DNA of 64,000 nucleotides from Alphaproteobacteria bacterium (GTDB lineage Bacteria > Pseudomonadota > Alphaproteobacteria > Micropepsales > Micropepsaceae). The position numbers and the translations under genes were made by a program. Under the pieces are notes generated by a model. It did not search any database. It saw only the letters and a program-made list of their open reading frames with translations, and had not been told where the DNA came from. Location: NCBI GenBank assembly GCA_021325375.1, contig JAJPHG010000042.1, forward strand, positions 62,001-126,000, written 5' to 3'. Positions 25,935 to 34,890 of the stretch are shown here, piece by piece. Position 1 is the stretch's first letter, and every line of letters begins with the position of its first letter.

Positions 25935-26834
25935 CTACGGGCTCGTGTAGTTGCCGAGGCTGCATTTCATCGTGGTGTTGAGGAAGTACTGCGTCACCGT
26001 CCAATGCGTGGTGCCGGCGGTGAGCTGGCCGCTGCCGCCGCAGAGGTCGGCGATCTCGAAGCCGCTGGCGTCGTTCCAGGCCTGCGGGAAGTCCGGCACC
26101 GAGCCGGGCGTCGGCACGTTGTCGGTCGTCGCTTCCGCGAACTCATGGCTCGCCGCGAAGGTGATGTTGCCGATCGAGCCGCCGCAATCGGGCTCGACGG
26201 CGTAGAAGATGTTGTTCTTGGCGAGCTTCACGTCGTTGGTGGCGAAGTGATAGGCGCCGAAATCGACGCAGCTCGTCAGACCGTCGAGCTCGATGGTCAC
26301 GCTCTGCGGGAAGTAGACCATGTAGAGCGTGTTCAGGTCGGCGGCGGGCAGCACGCCCTTCTTGATCTGGTGCTCGATCTCGGCCTGGACGTCGCTGTCC
26401 TGCAGCGTCGTGTTCTTGTTCTTGGGATTGATCACGATCTGGCCGAGATAGGTGCCGCGGCTGATAATCTGTTTCGTGCTCTTGTGGCCGTTGATGGCAA
26501 CCACGCCTTTGGTGCTGTACTGGCTCATCTGGTCGACATAGGTCGAGTTCACGATCGCGCCCGAGAAGCCCGGGATGGTCGAGACGATCGTCGGATTGAC
26601 GCTGCTGCCCCACATCACCGAGACGACCTTGGAGCTCGTGAACACCGAGCCGCCGTAATAGTTCACCGGCCCCGCGGGCACGACGCCCCTCTGCGCCAGC
26701 TTCGCCATGTAAGCGGGCGTCGGCATGATGTGATAGTTCTTGGAAGTGGTGAAGGCGTCGGCCGGGGCGCCGGCGAGCACGAGGCCCGCGGCTGCCGCCG
26801 CACAGGCGGCCATGACGCGCACAGAGGCAAACAT
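25935..26834 (-). CDS. Secreted protein with HExxxE/TD motif, putative metallopeptidase-like
   Basis: 299 residues from ATG 26834 with AAGGAG in front. The signal peptide (RVMAACAAAAAGLVLAGAPA) is followed by a secreted domain with SVMWGSSVNPTIVSTIPGF and the segment FAASHEFAEATTDNVPTPG. His-Glu followed by Glu and Thr-Asp is characteristic of a family of secreted bacterial proteins that resemble zinc-dependent enzymes without the usual HExxH. Cysteines at the C-terminal part probably form disulfides. Activity is not known. Confidence 0.75.
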   Translation of the reverse strand: MFASVRVMAACAAAAAGLVLAGAPADAFTTSKNYHIMPTPAYMAKLAQRGVVPAGPVNYYGGSVFTSSKVVSVMWGSSVNPTIVSTIPGFSGAIVNSTYVDQMSQYSTKGVVAINGHKSTKQIISRGTYLGQIVINPKNKNTTLQDSDVQAEIEHQIKKGVLPAADLNTLYMVYFPQSVTIELDGLTSCVDFGAYHFATNDVKLAKNNIFYAVEPDCGGSIGNITFAASHEFAEATTDNVPTPGSVPDFPQAWNDASGFEIADLCGGSGQLTAGTTHWTVTQYFLNTTMKCSLGNYTSP

Positions 26835-26967
26835 CGGAACTCTCCTTGGCTGAATTTCGGTTGTGTGCGAGCAGGCCGCTCGCCGCGACGCGGACAATGT
26901 TACGAGTGCGCAAGGTTGGCAAGCGGGGACGGGAAGATGAGAGCGAGTCTCAGTTTCGAAGACGCCG

Positions 26968-27079
26968 TCATTCTTCGAGGGCCGCTTCGCGGCCACCTCA
27001 GGATGACGAATTTAAGAAAGAACTCGATCTCTAAGTAGCGTCATCCTGAGGTGCGAGCGAAGCGAGCCTCGAAGGATGG
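26968..27079. repeat. Family C inverted-repeat doublet, copy 2
   Basis: CATTCTTCGAGGGCCGCTTC with CACCTCAGGATGA pairs with TCATCCTGAGGTGCGAGC and GCCTCGAAGGATGG across a 30-base AT-rich loop. Confidence 0.9.
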
Positions 27080-27088
27080 CGCGTTTGC

Positions 27089-28168
27089 CTAATGCCCCGC
27101 CTTCGCGCGCACCGACTTGGCGGCCTGCTCGAGCACGTTGAGCACGCCGAGCGCCTCGACGCCGTCGGTCACGGGCTGGCGGCCCGTCGCGACGCAGTTG
27201 AGGAAATGCGAAAGCTCCTCGCGCAGCGGCTCGGCCTGCACCACGGTCGGCGACACCGGATCGGCGCGGCTGATCGAGGGCGCGGCGTCCGACAGATCGA
27301 TGCGGTGATCGTAGATCTGCAGCTTCTTCTCCCAGGGCTGGGTGTCGTCGAACACCGCATGCGCCTTGCTGCCGATGATGACGGTGCGCTGCTCCTTGGT
27401 CGGGTTGAGCCAGGAGACGGAGATGCGCGCGGTGACGCCGCTGGGGAAGCCCAGATGGATGTTGGCGATGTCGGCGATGCCGGGGTTCAAGATGCTCGTC
27501 GCCTCGCCGGAGACGTAGGTCGGGGTCTCGCCGAGCAGCGCCAGGATGATCGAGATGTCGTGCGGCGCGAAGGACCAGATGACGTCTTCCTCGGTGCGGA
27601 TCTTGCCGAGCCCGAAACGGCGCGAATAGACGTGCTTGATCGAGCCCAGACGCCCGCTGCGCGCCGCCTCGACGAGCGCGATGACGATGGGGTGATAGCG
27701 CAGCACGTGGCCGACCATGAGGATGCGGCCGCGGTCGCGCGCCAGCTTGACCAGCGAGCGGCCCTCGAAGACCTGCAGCGCGAGCGGCTTCTCGACGAAG
27801 ACGTGCTTGCCGGCGCTGAGCGCGCGGCGCACGTGATCGCCGTGCAGCGAGGCGGGCGAGGCGATGGCCACGGCGTCGCAATCGGGATCGTCCAGGACCT
27901 GCTGGAAGGTGTGTCCCGGAACGGCATATTCGTTGGAGGTGTCGGCGAGCGCCGCCGGCGAGGTGTCCGCCACGGCATGCAGCGCGTTCAGCGCCGCCAG
28001 ATTGCGCGCGACCTTCTTCCCCCAATAGCCGCAGCCGATGCACGCTGTGCGGGCAATGGGATGGGCTGTGACGGCGAACGGAAAGGTCTGGGTATCGCCA
28101 TCGACGGGCTCCGCCACGGTGGAACGCGGCAACCGCGACCCACCTGCTTTGCCCCCCTCATGCAACAT
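27089..28168 (-). CDS. Gfo/Idh/MocA-family sugar oxidoreductase (WlbA/WbpB-like)
   Basis: 359 residues. Rossmann fold RTACIGCGYWGKKVARNLAA starts near residue 41; VEKPLAL follows near residue 120 as the conserved E-K-P of the family, then GHVLRYHP. The C-terminal alpha/beta domain has WSFAPHDISIILALLGETP (His-Asp-Ile typical). Members oxidise nucleotide-bound sugars using NAD. With the WbpD-like acyltransferase this suggests an amino-hexuronate route. ATG 28168 leaves an unusual 40-residue leader; no better start is available, so the N-terminus is uncertain. Confidence 0.88.
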   Translation of the reverse strand: MLHEGGKAGGSRLPRSTVAEPVDGDTQTFPFAVTAHPIARTACIGCGYWGKKVARNLAALNALHAVADTSPAALADTSNEYAVPGHTFQQVLDDPDCDAVAIASPASLHGDHVRRALSAGKHVFVEKPLALQVFEGRSLVKLARDRGRILMVGHVLRYHPIVIALVEAARSGRLGSIKHVYSRRFGLGKIRTEEDVIWSFAPHDISIILALLGETPTYVSGEATSILNPGIADIANIHLGFPSGVTARISVSWLNPTKEQRTVIIGSKAHAVFDDTQPWEKKLQIYDHRIDLSDAAPSISRADPVSPTVVQAEPLREELSHFLNCVATGRQPVTDGVEALGVLNVLEQAAKSVRAKAGH

Positions 28169-28422
28169 GTGATCTACCCCCGAAACCTGACACGCGGTCC
28201 TGTCCTTTTTACCCCAACGATCACACTGCAGCCCCGCCTGCGTTTCGCCCCCATGCGAAATCCGTCCCTGCCGCTACCGTCTCATGTCCCAGCTTAGGCC
28301 GCAAGGACTTCCCCGCCACAGCCTTGAAGGTATTTGGACTTTTGGTTTTTTCTCCGCCTGCTATACCGGGGGGCGCGGGGTAATTTCTGCTTAACCTTAG
28401 ACATCCGGGCTGACGCCTTTTC

Positions 28423-29691
28423 ATGCATGTCCTTGTTGTAACAGACAACTTTGCGCCCGAGCGCAACGCCCCGGCGATCCGCACCCTGGCCCATGCCCGG
28501 CGCTGGGTAGAGGCGGGGACACAGGTCACGGTTGTCACCTCCGTGCCCAACTTCCCGGCCGGGATCGTCCAGGCTCCCTACCGCAACCGTTTGGTGCAGC
28601 GCGAGGAAATCGCCGGGGTGGCGGTCGTCCGGGTCTGGACCTATCTGGCGCCGAACCAGGCCGTGGTCCGCCGGTCCCTGGACTTCCTGAGCTTTGCCGT
28701 GACCGGGTTCTTCGCAGGCCTCAGGCAGCCCGCCGACGTCGTCATGGCGACCTCGCCCCAGCTCCTGGCGGCGATGTCCGGGGCGCTCATCGCCTTCGTG
28801 CGCCGCAAGCCCTGGCTGTTCGAGGTCCGTGACCTGTGGCCGGACTCCATCGTGGCGCTGGACATGATGCGTCCGCGCAATCCTTTCGTGCGGCTGTTGC
28901 GCTTCATCGAGGATCGGCTCTACCGCTCGGCGTCGCGGATCGTGACGACCAATGAGGGCCTGCGCGAGCGGCTGATCGCACGCGGCGTGCCAGGCGCCAA
29001 GATCGGCGTCGTGCCCAACGGCGTCGACGCGCGCGAGTTCTCGCCGCGTCCGCGCCCCGATGCGTTGGCCGAGACGTACGGCCTCAAGAGCCGCTTCGTC
29101 GTCGGCTATATCGGCACGCAGGGCCTCGCCCACGACCTGCAGAGCGTCGTGCGCGCGGCGGAGAAATTGCGCGACGTGTCGTTCCTCTTCGTCGGCGAGG
29201 GCGCGCAGCACGAGACGCTCGTGCGTCACGTTGCCCGTGCCGGCCTCGACAATTTCCATTTCGTGCGCAGCGTGCCCGCGGACGAGGTGCCCGACCATAT
29301 CGCCTGCTGCGACGTGCTGCTGGTGCCGATGAAGCAGACCCAGACGCTCTCCGACACCATGCCGTCCAAGATCTTCGAGATCGCCGCGATGGAGCGCCCC
29401 ATCGTCATCGGCGCCGAAGGCATCGCGGTCGAGTTGGTGAAGAAGCACGGCGCGGGCCTGGCGATCGAGCCCGAAAGCGTGCCCGCGCTGATCGCCGCGA
29501 TCGAGCGCCTGCGCGACGAGCAGGGCCTGGCCGATTCGATGCGCCCCGGCTGCCGCGCGCTCGCCGCCGACTTCAGCCGCGACAAGTTCGCCGCGCGCAT
29601 GCTCGACGAGCTCAAGCTCGCGGCGCGGCTGGGGCGGCAAACGAAACAAAAAGAAGTTCCCTCTCCCCCGCGAAGCGGGGGAGAGGGCTAG
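28423..29691 (+). CDS. Glycosyltransferase WcaI/WbuB-like (GT4)
   Basis: 422 residues. N-terminal HVLVVTDNFAPERNAPAIRT and TSVPNFPAGIVQAPYRN are signatures of the WbuB/WcaI group; the donor domain has PNGVDAREFSP, GYIGTQGLAHDLQSVVRAAE and MPSKIFEIAAMERPIV with the catalytic Glu. Probably adds a 6-deoxy or acetamido sugar in exopolysaccharide assembly. The last 11 residues (VPSPPRSGGEG) are encoded by a family E palindrome, and the TAG lies in the same CTAG that ends the convergent DUF559 gene. Confidence 0.9.
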   Translation: MHVLVVTDNFAPERNAPAIRTLAHARRWVEAGTQVTVVTSVPNFPAGIVQAPYRNRLVQREEIAGVAVVRVWTYLAPNQAVVRRSLDFLSFAVTGFFAGLRQPADVVMATSPQLLAAMSGALIAFVRRKPWLFEVRDLWPDSIVALDMMRPRNPFVRLLRFIEDRLYRSASRIVTTNEGLRERLIARGVPGAKIGVVPNGVDAREFSPRPRPDALAETYGLKSRFVVGYIGTQGLAHDLQSVVRAAEKLRDVSFLFVGEGAQHETLVRHVARAGLDNFHFVRSVPADEVPDHIACCDVLLVPMKQTQTLSDTMPSKIFEIAAMERPIVIGAEGIAVELVKKHGAGLAIEPESVPALIAAIERLRDEQGLADSMRPGCRALAADFSRDKFAARMLDELKLAARLGRQTKQKEVPSPPRSGGEG

Positions 29692-29700
29692 GGTGAGGGA
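29659..29700. repeat. Family E palindrome, left flank of the DUF559 gene
   Basis: CCTCTCCCCCGCGAAGCGGG plus a directional tail GGGCTAGGGTGAGGG pointing into the DUF559 gene. It is mirrored by the unit at 30069-30115. Confidence 0.9.
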
Positions 29701-30068
29701 GCTTTCAACGCGTGACGGATGGTCGCCATGACCATCGCGATATCGCCGCCAAGCTCCTCGTTGCGGAAACGGAAGACCTCATAGCCAGCGCCCGCGAGAA
29801 ACGCATCACGCTCCATGTCGTATGCGATGCGATTGGCGTGCAGCGCGCCATCGAGCTCGACAACCAGCTTCTTCTCGAGACAGACGAAATCGACGATGTA
29901 AGGCCCGATCAGGTATTGCCGCCTGAACTTGAACCCATCGAGCTTGCGGTCGCGCACTTCGTCCCAGAAGAGCTTTTCCATCGCGACGGGCTTGTGCCGC
30001 ATCTCGCGCGCGCGGGAGCGGCTGGTCGAGCGAGACTTGCGCTCCGACTTGGTCGCTTGGGTGACCAT
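29688..30068 (-). CDS. DUF559 (Vsr-like) endonuclease-domain protein flanked by inverted repeats
   Basis: 126 residues from ATG 30068 (GTG 30077 lies inside the repeat). The DUF559 fold, related to very-short-patch-repair endonucleases, is shown by KLFWDEVRDRKLDGFKFRRQ, IGPYIVDFVCLEKKLVVELD (Asp and Glu of the nuclease core) and YDMERDAFLAGAGYEVFRFR. The first residues are Arg/Ser-rich. Both ends run into family E repeats in inverted orientation, so the coding sequence sits between terminal-inverted-repeat-like sequences; the C-terminal APSP is repeat-encoded. It separates a glycosyltransferase from the SLBB gene, with no visible relation to glycan synthesis. Confidence 0.88.
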   Translation of the reverse strand: MVTQATKSERKSRSTSRSRAREMRHKPVAMEKLFWDEVRDRKLDGFKFRRQYLIGPYIVDFVCLEKKLVVELDGALHANRIAYDMERDAFLAGAGYEVFRFRNEELGGDIAMVMATIRHALKAPSP

Positions 30069-30115
30069 CCCCCTCACCCCTGCCCCTCTCCCCCGCTTAC
30101 GCGGGAGCGAGGGGG
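30069..30115. repeat. Family E palindrome, right flank of the DUF559 gene
   Basis: CCCCCTCACCCCTGCCCCTC followed by the palindrome CCCCCGCTTACGCGGGAG. Read on the other strand it has the same order (palindrome, then GGGGTGAGGG tail) as the left flank. Confidence 0.9.
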
Positions 30116-30122
30116 ATATTGA

Positions 30123-32978
30123 TCAACTCCCCTTGATCACCGCCAGCGATGCAGCGGTGATGGCGACCTTGCTGATTATGTCGGTGTAGACCGACAGGAA
30201 GGTCGTCAGGTTGAAGGGCTGCGGGTCGCGCGGCACGACGATGGTGGCGCCGGCCGGGATGTGGGTCGCGCCGCCGAAGGACCACCAGCTCGAATTCGAC
30301 GGCACCGCGGTGCCGTCGGGCATCACCACGAAGACCATGCTGTCCTCGGCCGCGTCGGCCTCGCCGCCCGCCAGATCGATGTAGTCGTCGAGCGACATGT
30401 CCTTCTTCCAGGTGAAGGCGCCGGCGTTCAAGACCTCGCCCGTCACCGCCACCGTCGAGGGGCGCTTGGGGATGTAGATCGCGTCGCCGCTCTCGAGCAG
30501 CGGATCGCGGTCGGGATGGGCGAGCAGGATCGCGGGATCGACCGAGATCGAGATGCGCCCGAGCACCGGCTGATGCAGCAAGGTCTGCACCATCGCCTGC
30601 ACCGGCGCGAGGTTGGGCGGTATCGTGCCCGAGACGCCCGGCTGCGACGCGATCGTGACGATGGCGTCGTTAAGCATGTTCGCCTCGCGCTGGTTGGCCT
30701 GGACCTCGGCGGCGGCGGCGCTCTGGCGCGTGAAGACCGCGCCATAGGCATAGGCCTCGTCGGTCAGCCCGCCGGCACGCGCAAGCACGGAGGACAGCCT
30801 CTCGTCGCGCGTGTACTCGTACGTGCCTGGATAGCGCACCTGGCCGGTGATCGTGATGCTTTCGCCGATGCGGTCGGAGAACACCGCGCGCACCGTCACC
30901 GCGTCGAAGGGACGGATCTGCACCGACGCGAAGTCCTGGGTCCTCTGCGCATAGGTGTTGCGCAGCGTGCGCGACATGCCGCGCTGCGGATCGATGTCGG
31001 TCGAGGTGACGGTGACGCCGGAAAGATCGGCCTGGCGCGACAGCCCGCCCGCGGCCTCGATCACGGAGTTCAGGTTGGCGCCGTCGGCGGCGAGCAGGGG
31101 TCCCGGATTGAGCACCTCGCCGTTCACCCAGACGAGATAATCGCTGGCGAGGTTGGTGAGCGCGGTCGGCGTCACCCCCATGCGGTTGGCGATGGAGTTC
31201 ACCTGGTTGGGGTTGGTGGAGACGGCCGCGACCGTGGTCGAGTTCGTGCCCATCGAGGCGCCCGGAGCCGTGGTCGTCGATGTGGGCTGGGTGCTCGGCG
31301 TCGAAGACGGCGTCGTGCCGGACGCGGGCGGGCTGCTCGTCTGCGATGTCGGGCTGCTGGACGGCGCGGCCGGGCCCGAAGAGGTCGGGGCAGGGGTCGG
31401 GGTCGCGCTGGTGGACTGCGCAGCCGCCGCCATCTGCGCGAGCGAGAGGGGGCTGGGCGCGGTCGGCGTGCCCGGACCCGTGTTCGACCCCGTGCTCGGC
31501 AGCGACTGCGAGGTCGCCTGCTGCTGCAGGGCTTGAAGCTGCAGCTGCTGGTTCATCGCGGTGACGCTGGGCGATTGGGTGGCGTTGAAGAGCTGCGAAG
31601 CCGCGGCCTGCGACAGCCCCTGGATCTCGGAATAGTTGAAGACGTAGATGAAGTCGTTGTCGACCAGGCGCACGGTCTGCGTCTTGTTGAACACGCTCTG
31701 GATCGAGAACGGCACGAGCTTGAGGAAGTTCGTCGCCGGATCATGGCGCACGATGACCGCGAAGAGCGTGTAGGCGTTGGGCCCGAGATCGTCGGGATCG
31801 CGCAGGATCCCGGCGACCGTGGCCGACGAGCCCAGCGCATGCTGGCCCGGCACCGTGACCTCGCCGTTCAAGGTCACGCGCGCGTTGGTGGCCTGGCGGT
31901 TGAAGTCGACGAACAGCACCTCGCCCTTGGCGACGAAACCCTCTTTCGGGATCGACACCATCTGCATCTTGCCGTCGGCCTGCAGCGAGAGCTTGGACAG
32001 CCGCTTGGCGCCCGCGATCTCCTCGCCGCCGGAGAGATCCAGCAAGGCATGCGCGCCGATGCGCGATTGGCCGGCCGGAAGCTCGAAGATGCCCGGATGC
32101 TGCACCAGCCCGCTCACGGCGACCGTGTTGCCGAGCGGCGGGACCACGATGCGGTCGCCTTCGGCGAGCGCGCCGACCGCGCCCAGCGAGCCGCGGGTGA
32201 TGACCGAATAGAGATCGAGCGGGATGCGCCTGGTGCCGCGCACGATATAGACGCCGCGCAGCGTGCCCGTCTTCTTGATGCCGCCGGAGAGCAGCAGCGC
32301 GTCGAGAGCGGTGTTGAGCGCGGTCAGCGTGCGCATGCCGGGCACGTTCACCTCGCCCGTCACCAGGACCGAGATCTGGCGGATGGTGGCGACCGAGATG
32401 TAGCTCTTGGTGCCGAGGAACTGCGAGGAGATGCGCGCGGCGAGCTCGGCGCGGACCTCGCCCATGGTGCGGCCCGAAGCCTGGACCGGCGGCAGGTTGA
32501 GCAGGACGATGCGGCCGTCGCGGTCGACGGTCACCTGATAGGTCGCGTTCTCGTGGCCGACCATGATGATCTGGATCTGGTCGCCGACGCCCAGGATGTA
32601 GCTGTCCTGCATCGCGCCGACCTGTGTGGGCGTGACCGCGCTGCCGGTGCCGAAGATGTCATAGCCGAACTGCTTGAGCGTGACGCCGGCGCGGGTGCTG
32701 AAATCGTTCTCGAGCGCGGAGGGCGTCAGCGACAGCGCCGAGGGCGCGGCTGCGGGCTGCAAGGTCGTCGTCGAGCTCGACAGCGGCGTCGAGCTCGTCG
32801 GCTGCTGCGGCGGCGTGGGCTGCGGCGGCTGGCCGTTGGTCACCCCCTGCAGGATGCTCTGGATGTCCGTCGTGCCCAGCGTCTGTGCCGAAGCCTGGCT
32901 GATCCCCAATCCGATCGCGCACATACAGGCAAACCGAAAGCCGCGCGCTACCCGGCGTCCAAGAAGTTGAAATCGCAT
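30123..32978 (-). CDS. Large SLBB-domain polysaccharide export protein (Wza-related)
   Basis: 951 residues with a signal peptide (FACMCAIGLGISQASA). A poly-export domain lies at about 120-205 (DSYILGVGDQIQIIMVGHEN, GRIVLLNLPPVQASGRTM). Several SLBB-type beta-grasp repeats follow (ISVLVTGEVNVPGMRTL, VAVSGLVQHPGIFELP, ARVTLNGEVTVPGQHAL). A linker very rich in Pro, Ser and Thr covers about 473-586, and further SLBB units continue (YLVWVNGEVLNPGPLL, ITITGQVRYPGTYEY, VAVTGEVLNAGAFTW). The C-terminus is hydrophobic. Wza has about 380 residues, so this is a double-length outer-membrane export protein. No Wzc kinase or Wzy polymerase is in the window. Confidence 0.88.
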   Translation of the reverse strand: MRFQLLGRRVARGFRFACMCAIGLGISQASAQTLGTTDIQSILQGVTNGQPPQPTPPQQPTSSTPLSSSTTTLQPAAAPSALSLTPSALENDFSTRAGVTLKQFGYDIFGTGSAVTPTQVGAMQDSYILGVGDQIQIIMVGHENATYQVTVDRDGRIVLLNLPPVQASGRTMGEVRAELAARISSQFLGTKSYISVATIRQISVLVTGEVNVPGMRTLTALNTALDALLLSGGIKKTGTLRGVYIVRGTRRIPLDLYSVITRGSLGAVGALAEGDRIVVPPLGNTVAVSGLVQHPGIFELPAGQSRIGAHALLDLSGGEEIAGAKRLSKLSLQADGKMQMVSIPKEGFVAKGEVLFVDFNRQATNARVTLNGEVTVPGQHALGSSATVAGILRDPDDLGPNAYTLFAVIVRHDPATNFLKLVPFSIQSVFNKTQTVRLVDNDFIYVFNYSEIQGLSQAAASQLFNATQSPSVTAMNQQLQLQALQQQATSQSLPSTGSNTGPGTPTAPSPLSLAQMAAAAQSTSATPTPAPTSSGPAAPSSSPTSQTSSPPASGTTPSSTPSTQPTSTTTAPGASMGTNSTTVAAVSTNPNQVNSIANRMGVTPTALTNLASDYLVWVNGEVLNPGPLLAADGANLNSVIEAAGGLSRQADLSGVTVTSTDIDPQRGMSRTLRNTYAQRTQDFASVQIRPFDAVTVRAVFSDRIGESITITGQVRYPGTYEYTRDERLSSVLARAGGLTDEAYAYGAVFTRQSAAAAEVQANQREANMLNDAIVTIASQPGVSGTIPPNLAPVQAMVQTLLHQPVLGRISISVDPAILLAHPDRDPLLESGDAIYIPKRPSTVAVTGEVLNAGAFTWKKDMSLDDYIDLAGGEADAAEDSMVFVVMPDGTAVPSNSSWWSFGGATHIPAGATIVVPRDPQPFNLTTFLSVYTDIISKVAITAASLAVIKGS

Positions 32979-33107
32979 CCGTATCGTCCGCCCCAGAGGA
33001 AGACAGCCGCCTCGCGCCGGAAAGGCACAGGCGGGCGACTTTTACCGCGCCCTTTCAGGACAGGGCAAGCCAAACCGCGCCCTATCCACTTGAAATATCA
33101 CTTGAAC

Positions 33108-33557
33108 TTATACTTCCTTTATGTCCGGCGCATTGCCGGGGCGCGCGATTGATCGCGCCCAAGCCCCCGGCGTAACGTCGGGACTCGCAACCGGCGCCTG
33201 CAACATCGCCCCTTGAGCACCGAAGGGTGCCTTTCCGGGGGAAGGCACCGGGCAGCCGCTGCTGTAATTTGCCTGCATGATCACGGCGGCTCCGGTCAAC
33301 ACCGCTGCCAGCAGGTTCGTGAATTTGCTGCTGACGTCAAAGGTGAATCCGGTGAAGTCGACGTCAGCCGGCGTCTCGAAAGACAAGCCGGCGGACAAAG
33401 CCCAGAATATGGCAGACGCAAGGCTGACCACGATCACACTGCCGTTGCGCCAATCAGCAGTCCAGCAACTGCTGATCTTTGCCCAGCAGAACGAGAGTGC
33501 CACCAGCGCAATGGGAAGCACGGCAATGCTCAAGCGGCGCAAGCTTGCTCGGGACAT
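33108..33557 (-). CDS. Small membrane protein, unknown
   Basis: 149 residues with three hydrophobic stretches (about 9-27, 42-58, 83-96) and a Pro/Ala-rich C-terminus. No family recognised. It lies 17 bases downstream of another membrane protein gene and is probably cotranscribed. The pair occupies a stretch of lower GC. Confidence 0.6.
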   Translation of the reverse strand: MSRASLRRLSIAVLPIALVALSFCWAKISSCWTADWRNGSVIVVSLASAIFWALSAGLSFETPADVDFTGFTFDVSSKFTNLLAAVLTGAAVIMQANYSSGCPVPSPGKAPFGAQGAMLQAPVASPDVTPGAWARSIARPGNAPDIKEV

Positions 33558-33574
33558 GGGAGGGCCCGAACGTA

Positions 33575-34045
33575 CTAACGGTGCGTGTAGTGACTATGCG
33601 CGCCGGGAGCGGTCCTGCTGCGCGTCGCGATCAGAATGGCCAGCGATGACAAGACCTCCAGAGCCGCCAGCCCGGCGATGGCGTAGATGAGAGCATTCAT
33701 CGTTTCGGCGGATGCGCCGCGCATGAACACGTGCGGCAGCGCCACGACCAACATCGCGGCACAAAGCAGGACGGCACCGGCCATCATGGCGATGCCAATG
33801 AGCTTAACCATGGCACCCAGCGGTTCTACGTACCAGATATACGAAAGCTGGACGCGCGCGCGGCCGAACTCCCGCTTGTGCTGCAGGACGTCGGGGCCGT
33901 ATCTGAGATATTTTCGTATGCTCGCCAGGTAGTCTGGGAAGTCCTCGATCTCGAGCGAATCGTCCGCCCTGGGGGAGCGTGAGAAAAAGAGCGGTCGCAG
34001 ATCCTTCAGCTCGTGCTCGTCCGTCCTGAAGTCCACCTTCCCCAT
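33575..34045 (-). CDS. Membrane protein with soluble N-terminal domain, unknown
   Basis: 156 residues from ATG 34045, with GGAGAG upstream. The first 75 residues are charged (KVDFRTDEHELKDLRPLFFS, DYLASIRKYLRYGPDV), followed by two membrane helices (about 82-105 and 118-140). Not recognised. First gene of the pair. Confidence 0.65.
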   Translation of the reverse strand: MGKVDFRTDEHELKDLRPLFFSRSPRADDSLEIEDFPDYLASIRKYLRYGPDVLQHKREFGRARVQLSYIWYVEPLGAMVKLIGIAMMAGAVLLCAAMLVVALPHVFMRGASAETMNALIYAIAGLAALEVLSSLAILIATRSRTAPGAHSHYTHR

Positions 34046-34395
34046 TCCGCTCTCCTCTGCCGCCCCACGACGCATGCTCGGTCGACTGGGTACAACAAAT
34101 TGTCATGCGCGGCAAAGTAGAAACGTCATGGGCGACCATCGCGGCAACAGCCTTTCCGCCCCAACGCCCTCACAACGCGGGTGGGAGCCGGACGGCGCCT
34201 ACCCGTCACGCCAGGAATGGGAGCGACTATGGTCTGATTGTGACGGACAACCGCTAATAATTTATATCCATTTGATTTCGTTGTATATTTCTGCCAGACA
34301 ATTTCCCGCGATCCTCGTGCCCCACTTTCCCGGCTGCGTGCTATGAGAAGGCGCAGCGCGACGGAAACGACCGCGACGAACGTTCTTGGTGAGCC
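34046..34395. other. Intergenic region, no gene seen
   Basis: About 350 bases between divergent genes. The segment near 34240-34310 is strongly AT-rich (AATAATTTATATCCATTTG) compared with its surroundings and may hold promoters for both sides. No palindromic repeat family or convincing ORF is present. Confidence 0.5.
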
Positions 34396-34731
34396 ATGAA
34401 AAACCCCCTACTTCTTTTTCTCCCCCTTATGTGCCTTGGCCTTGCGAGCTGCGAACGCCATGGCGAGCACGCCGCCGCCCGGCTCGGCGGGCGCGCGGCC
34501 ATGCATGAGGGACGCGCCGCCGGACGCGAAGGACGCGGTGGCTTGCGCCGCGCCTGCGAGGCCGACATCGAGCAGTTCTGCGCCGCCGACCAGACCGGCC
34601 GCGACCGCCGCCAATGCCTGGAGAGCCACATGGACAAGCTCTCCAACGACTGCAAGACCGCCATCGAAGCCCGCAAGAACCACCGCAGAGACAAGGGCGG
34701 CGACGACAAGACCGACAACGGGTCGGAGTGA
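34396..34731 (+). CDS. Lipoprotein with Cys-rich (GLG1-like) repeat
   Basis: 111 residues; signal peptide with lipobox LASC (Cys19). After an Ala/Gly/Arg-rich spacer comes CEADIEQFCAADQTGRDRRQ and CLESHMDKLSNDCKTAI, the four-cysteine unit of the cysteine-rich GLG1 repeat family, and a charged tail. Such proteins are small periplasmic or outer-membrane-attached lipoproteins of unknown role. A family F repeat begins nine bases after the stop. Confidence 0.8.
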   Translation: MKNPLLLFLPLMCLGLASCERHGEHAAARLGGRAAMHEGRAAGREGRGGLRRACEADIEQFCAADQTGRDRRQCLESHMDKLSNDCKTAIEARKNHRRDKGGDDKTDNGSE

Positions 34732-34739
34732 GGGACTCA

Positions 34740-34872
34740 CCTCCCCCTTGTGGGGAGGTCGAAAAATCCTGGAGCGCAGCGCAAGGATTTTTCGGGTCGG
34801 GGTCCGGTGCGGGGCTCAGCCCCCCACCCGAAAAATGCTTCGCATTTTTCGACCTCCCCACAAGGAGGAGGT
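34740..34872. repeat. Family F inverted-repeat doublet, copy 2
   Basis: CCTCCCCCTTGTGGGGAGGT CGAAAAAT at the left is mirrored by ATTTTTCGACCTCCCCACAA GGAGGAGG at the right. It ends 18 bases before the start of the truncated GT4/GT9 fusion gene. Confidence 0.92.
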
Positions 34873-34890
34873 TAAAGTAGTGTCGCGCCA

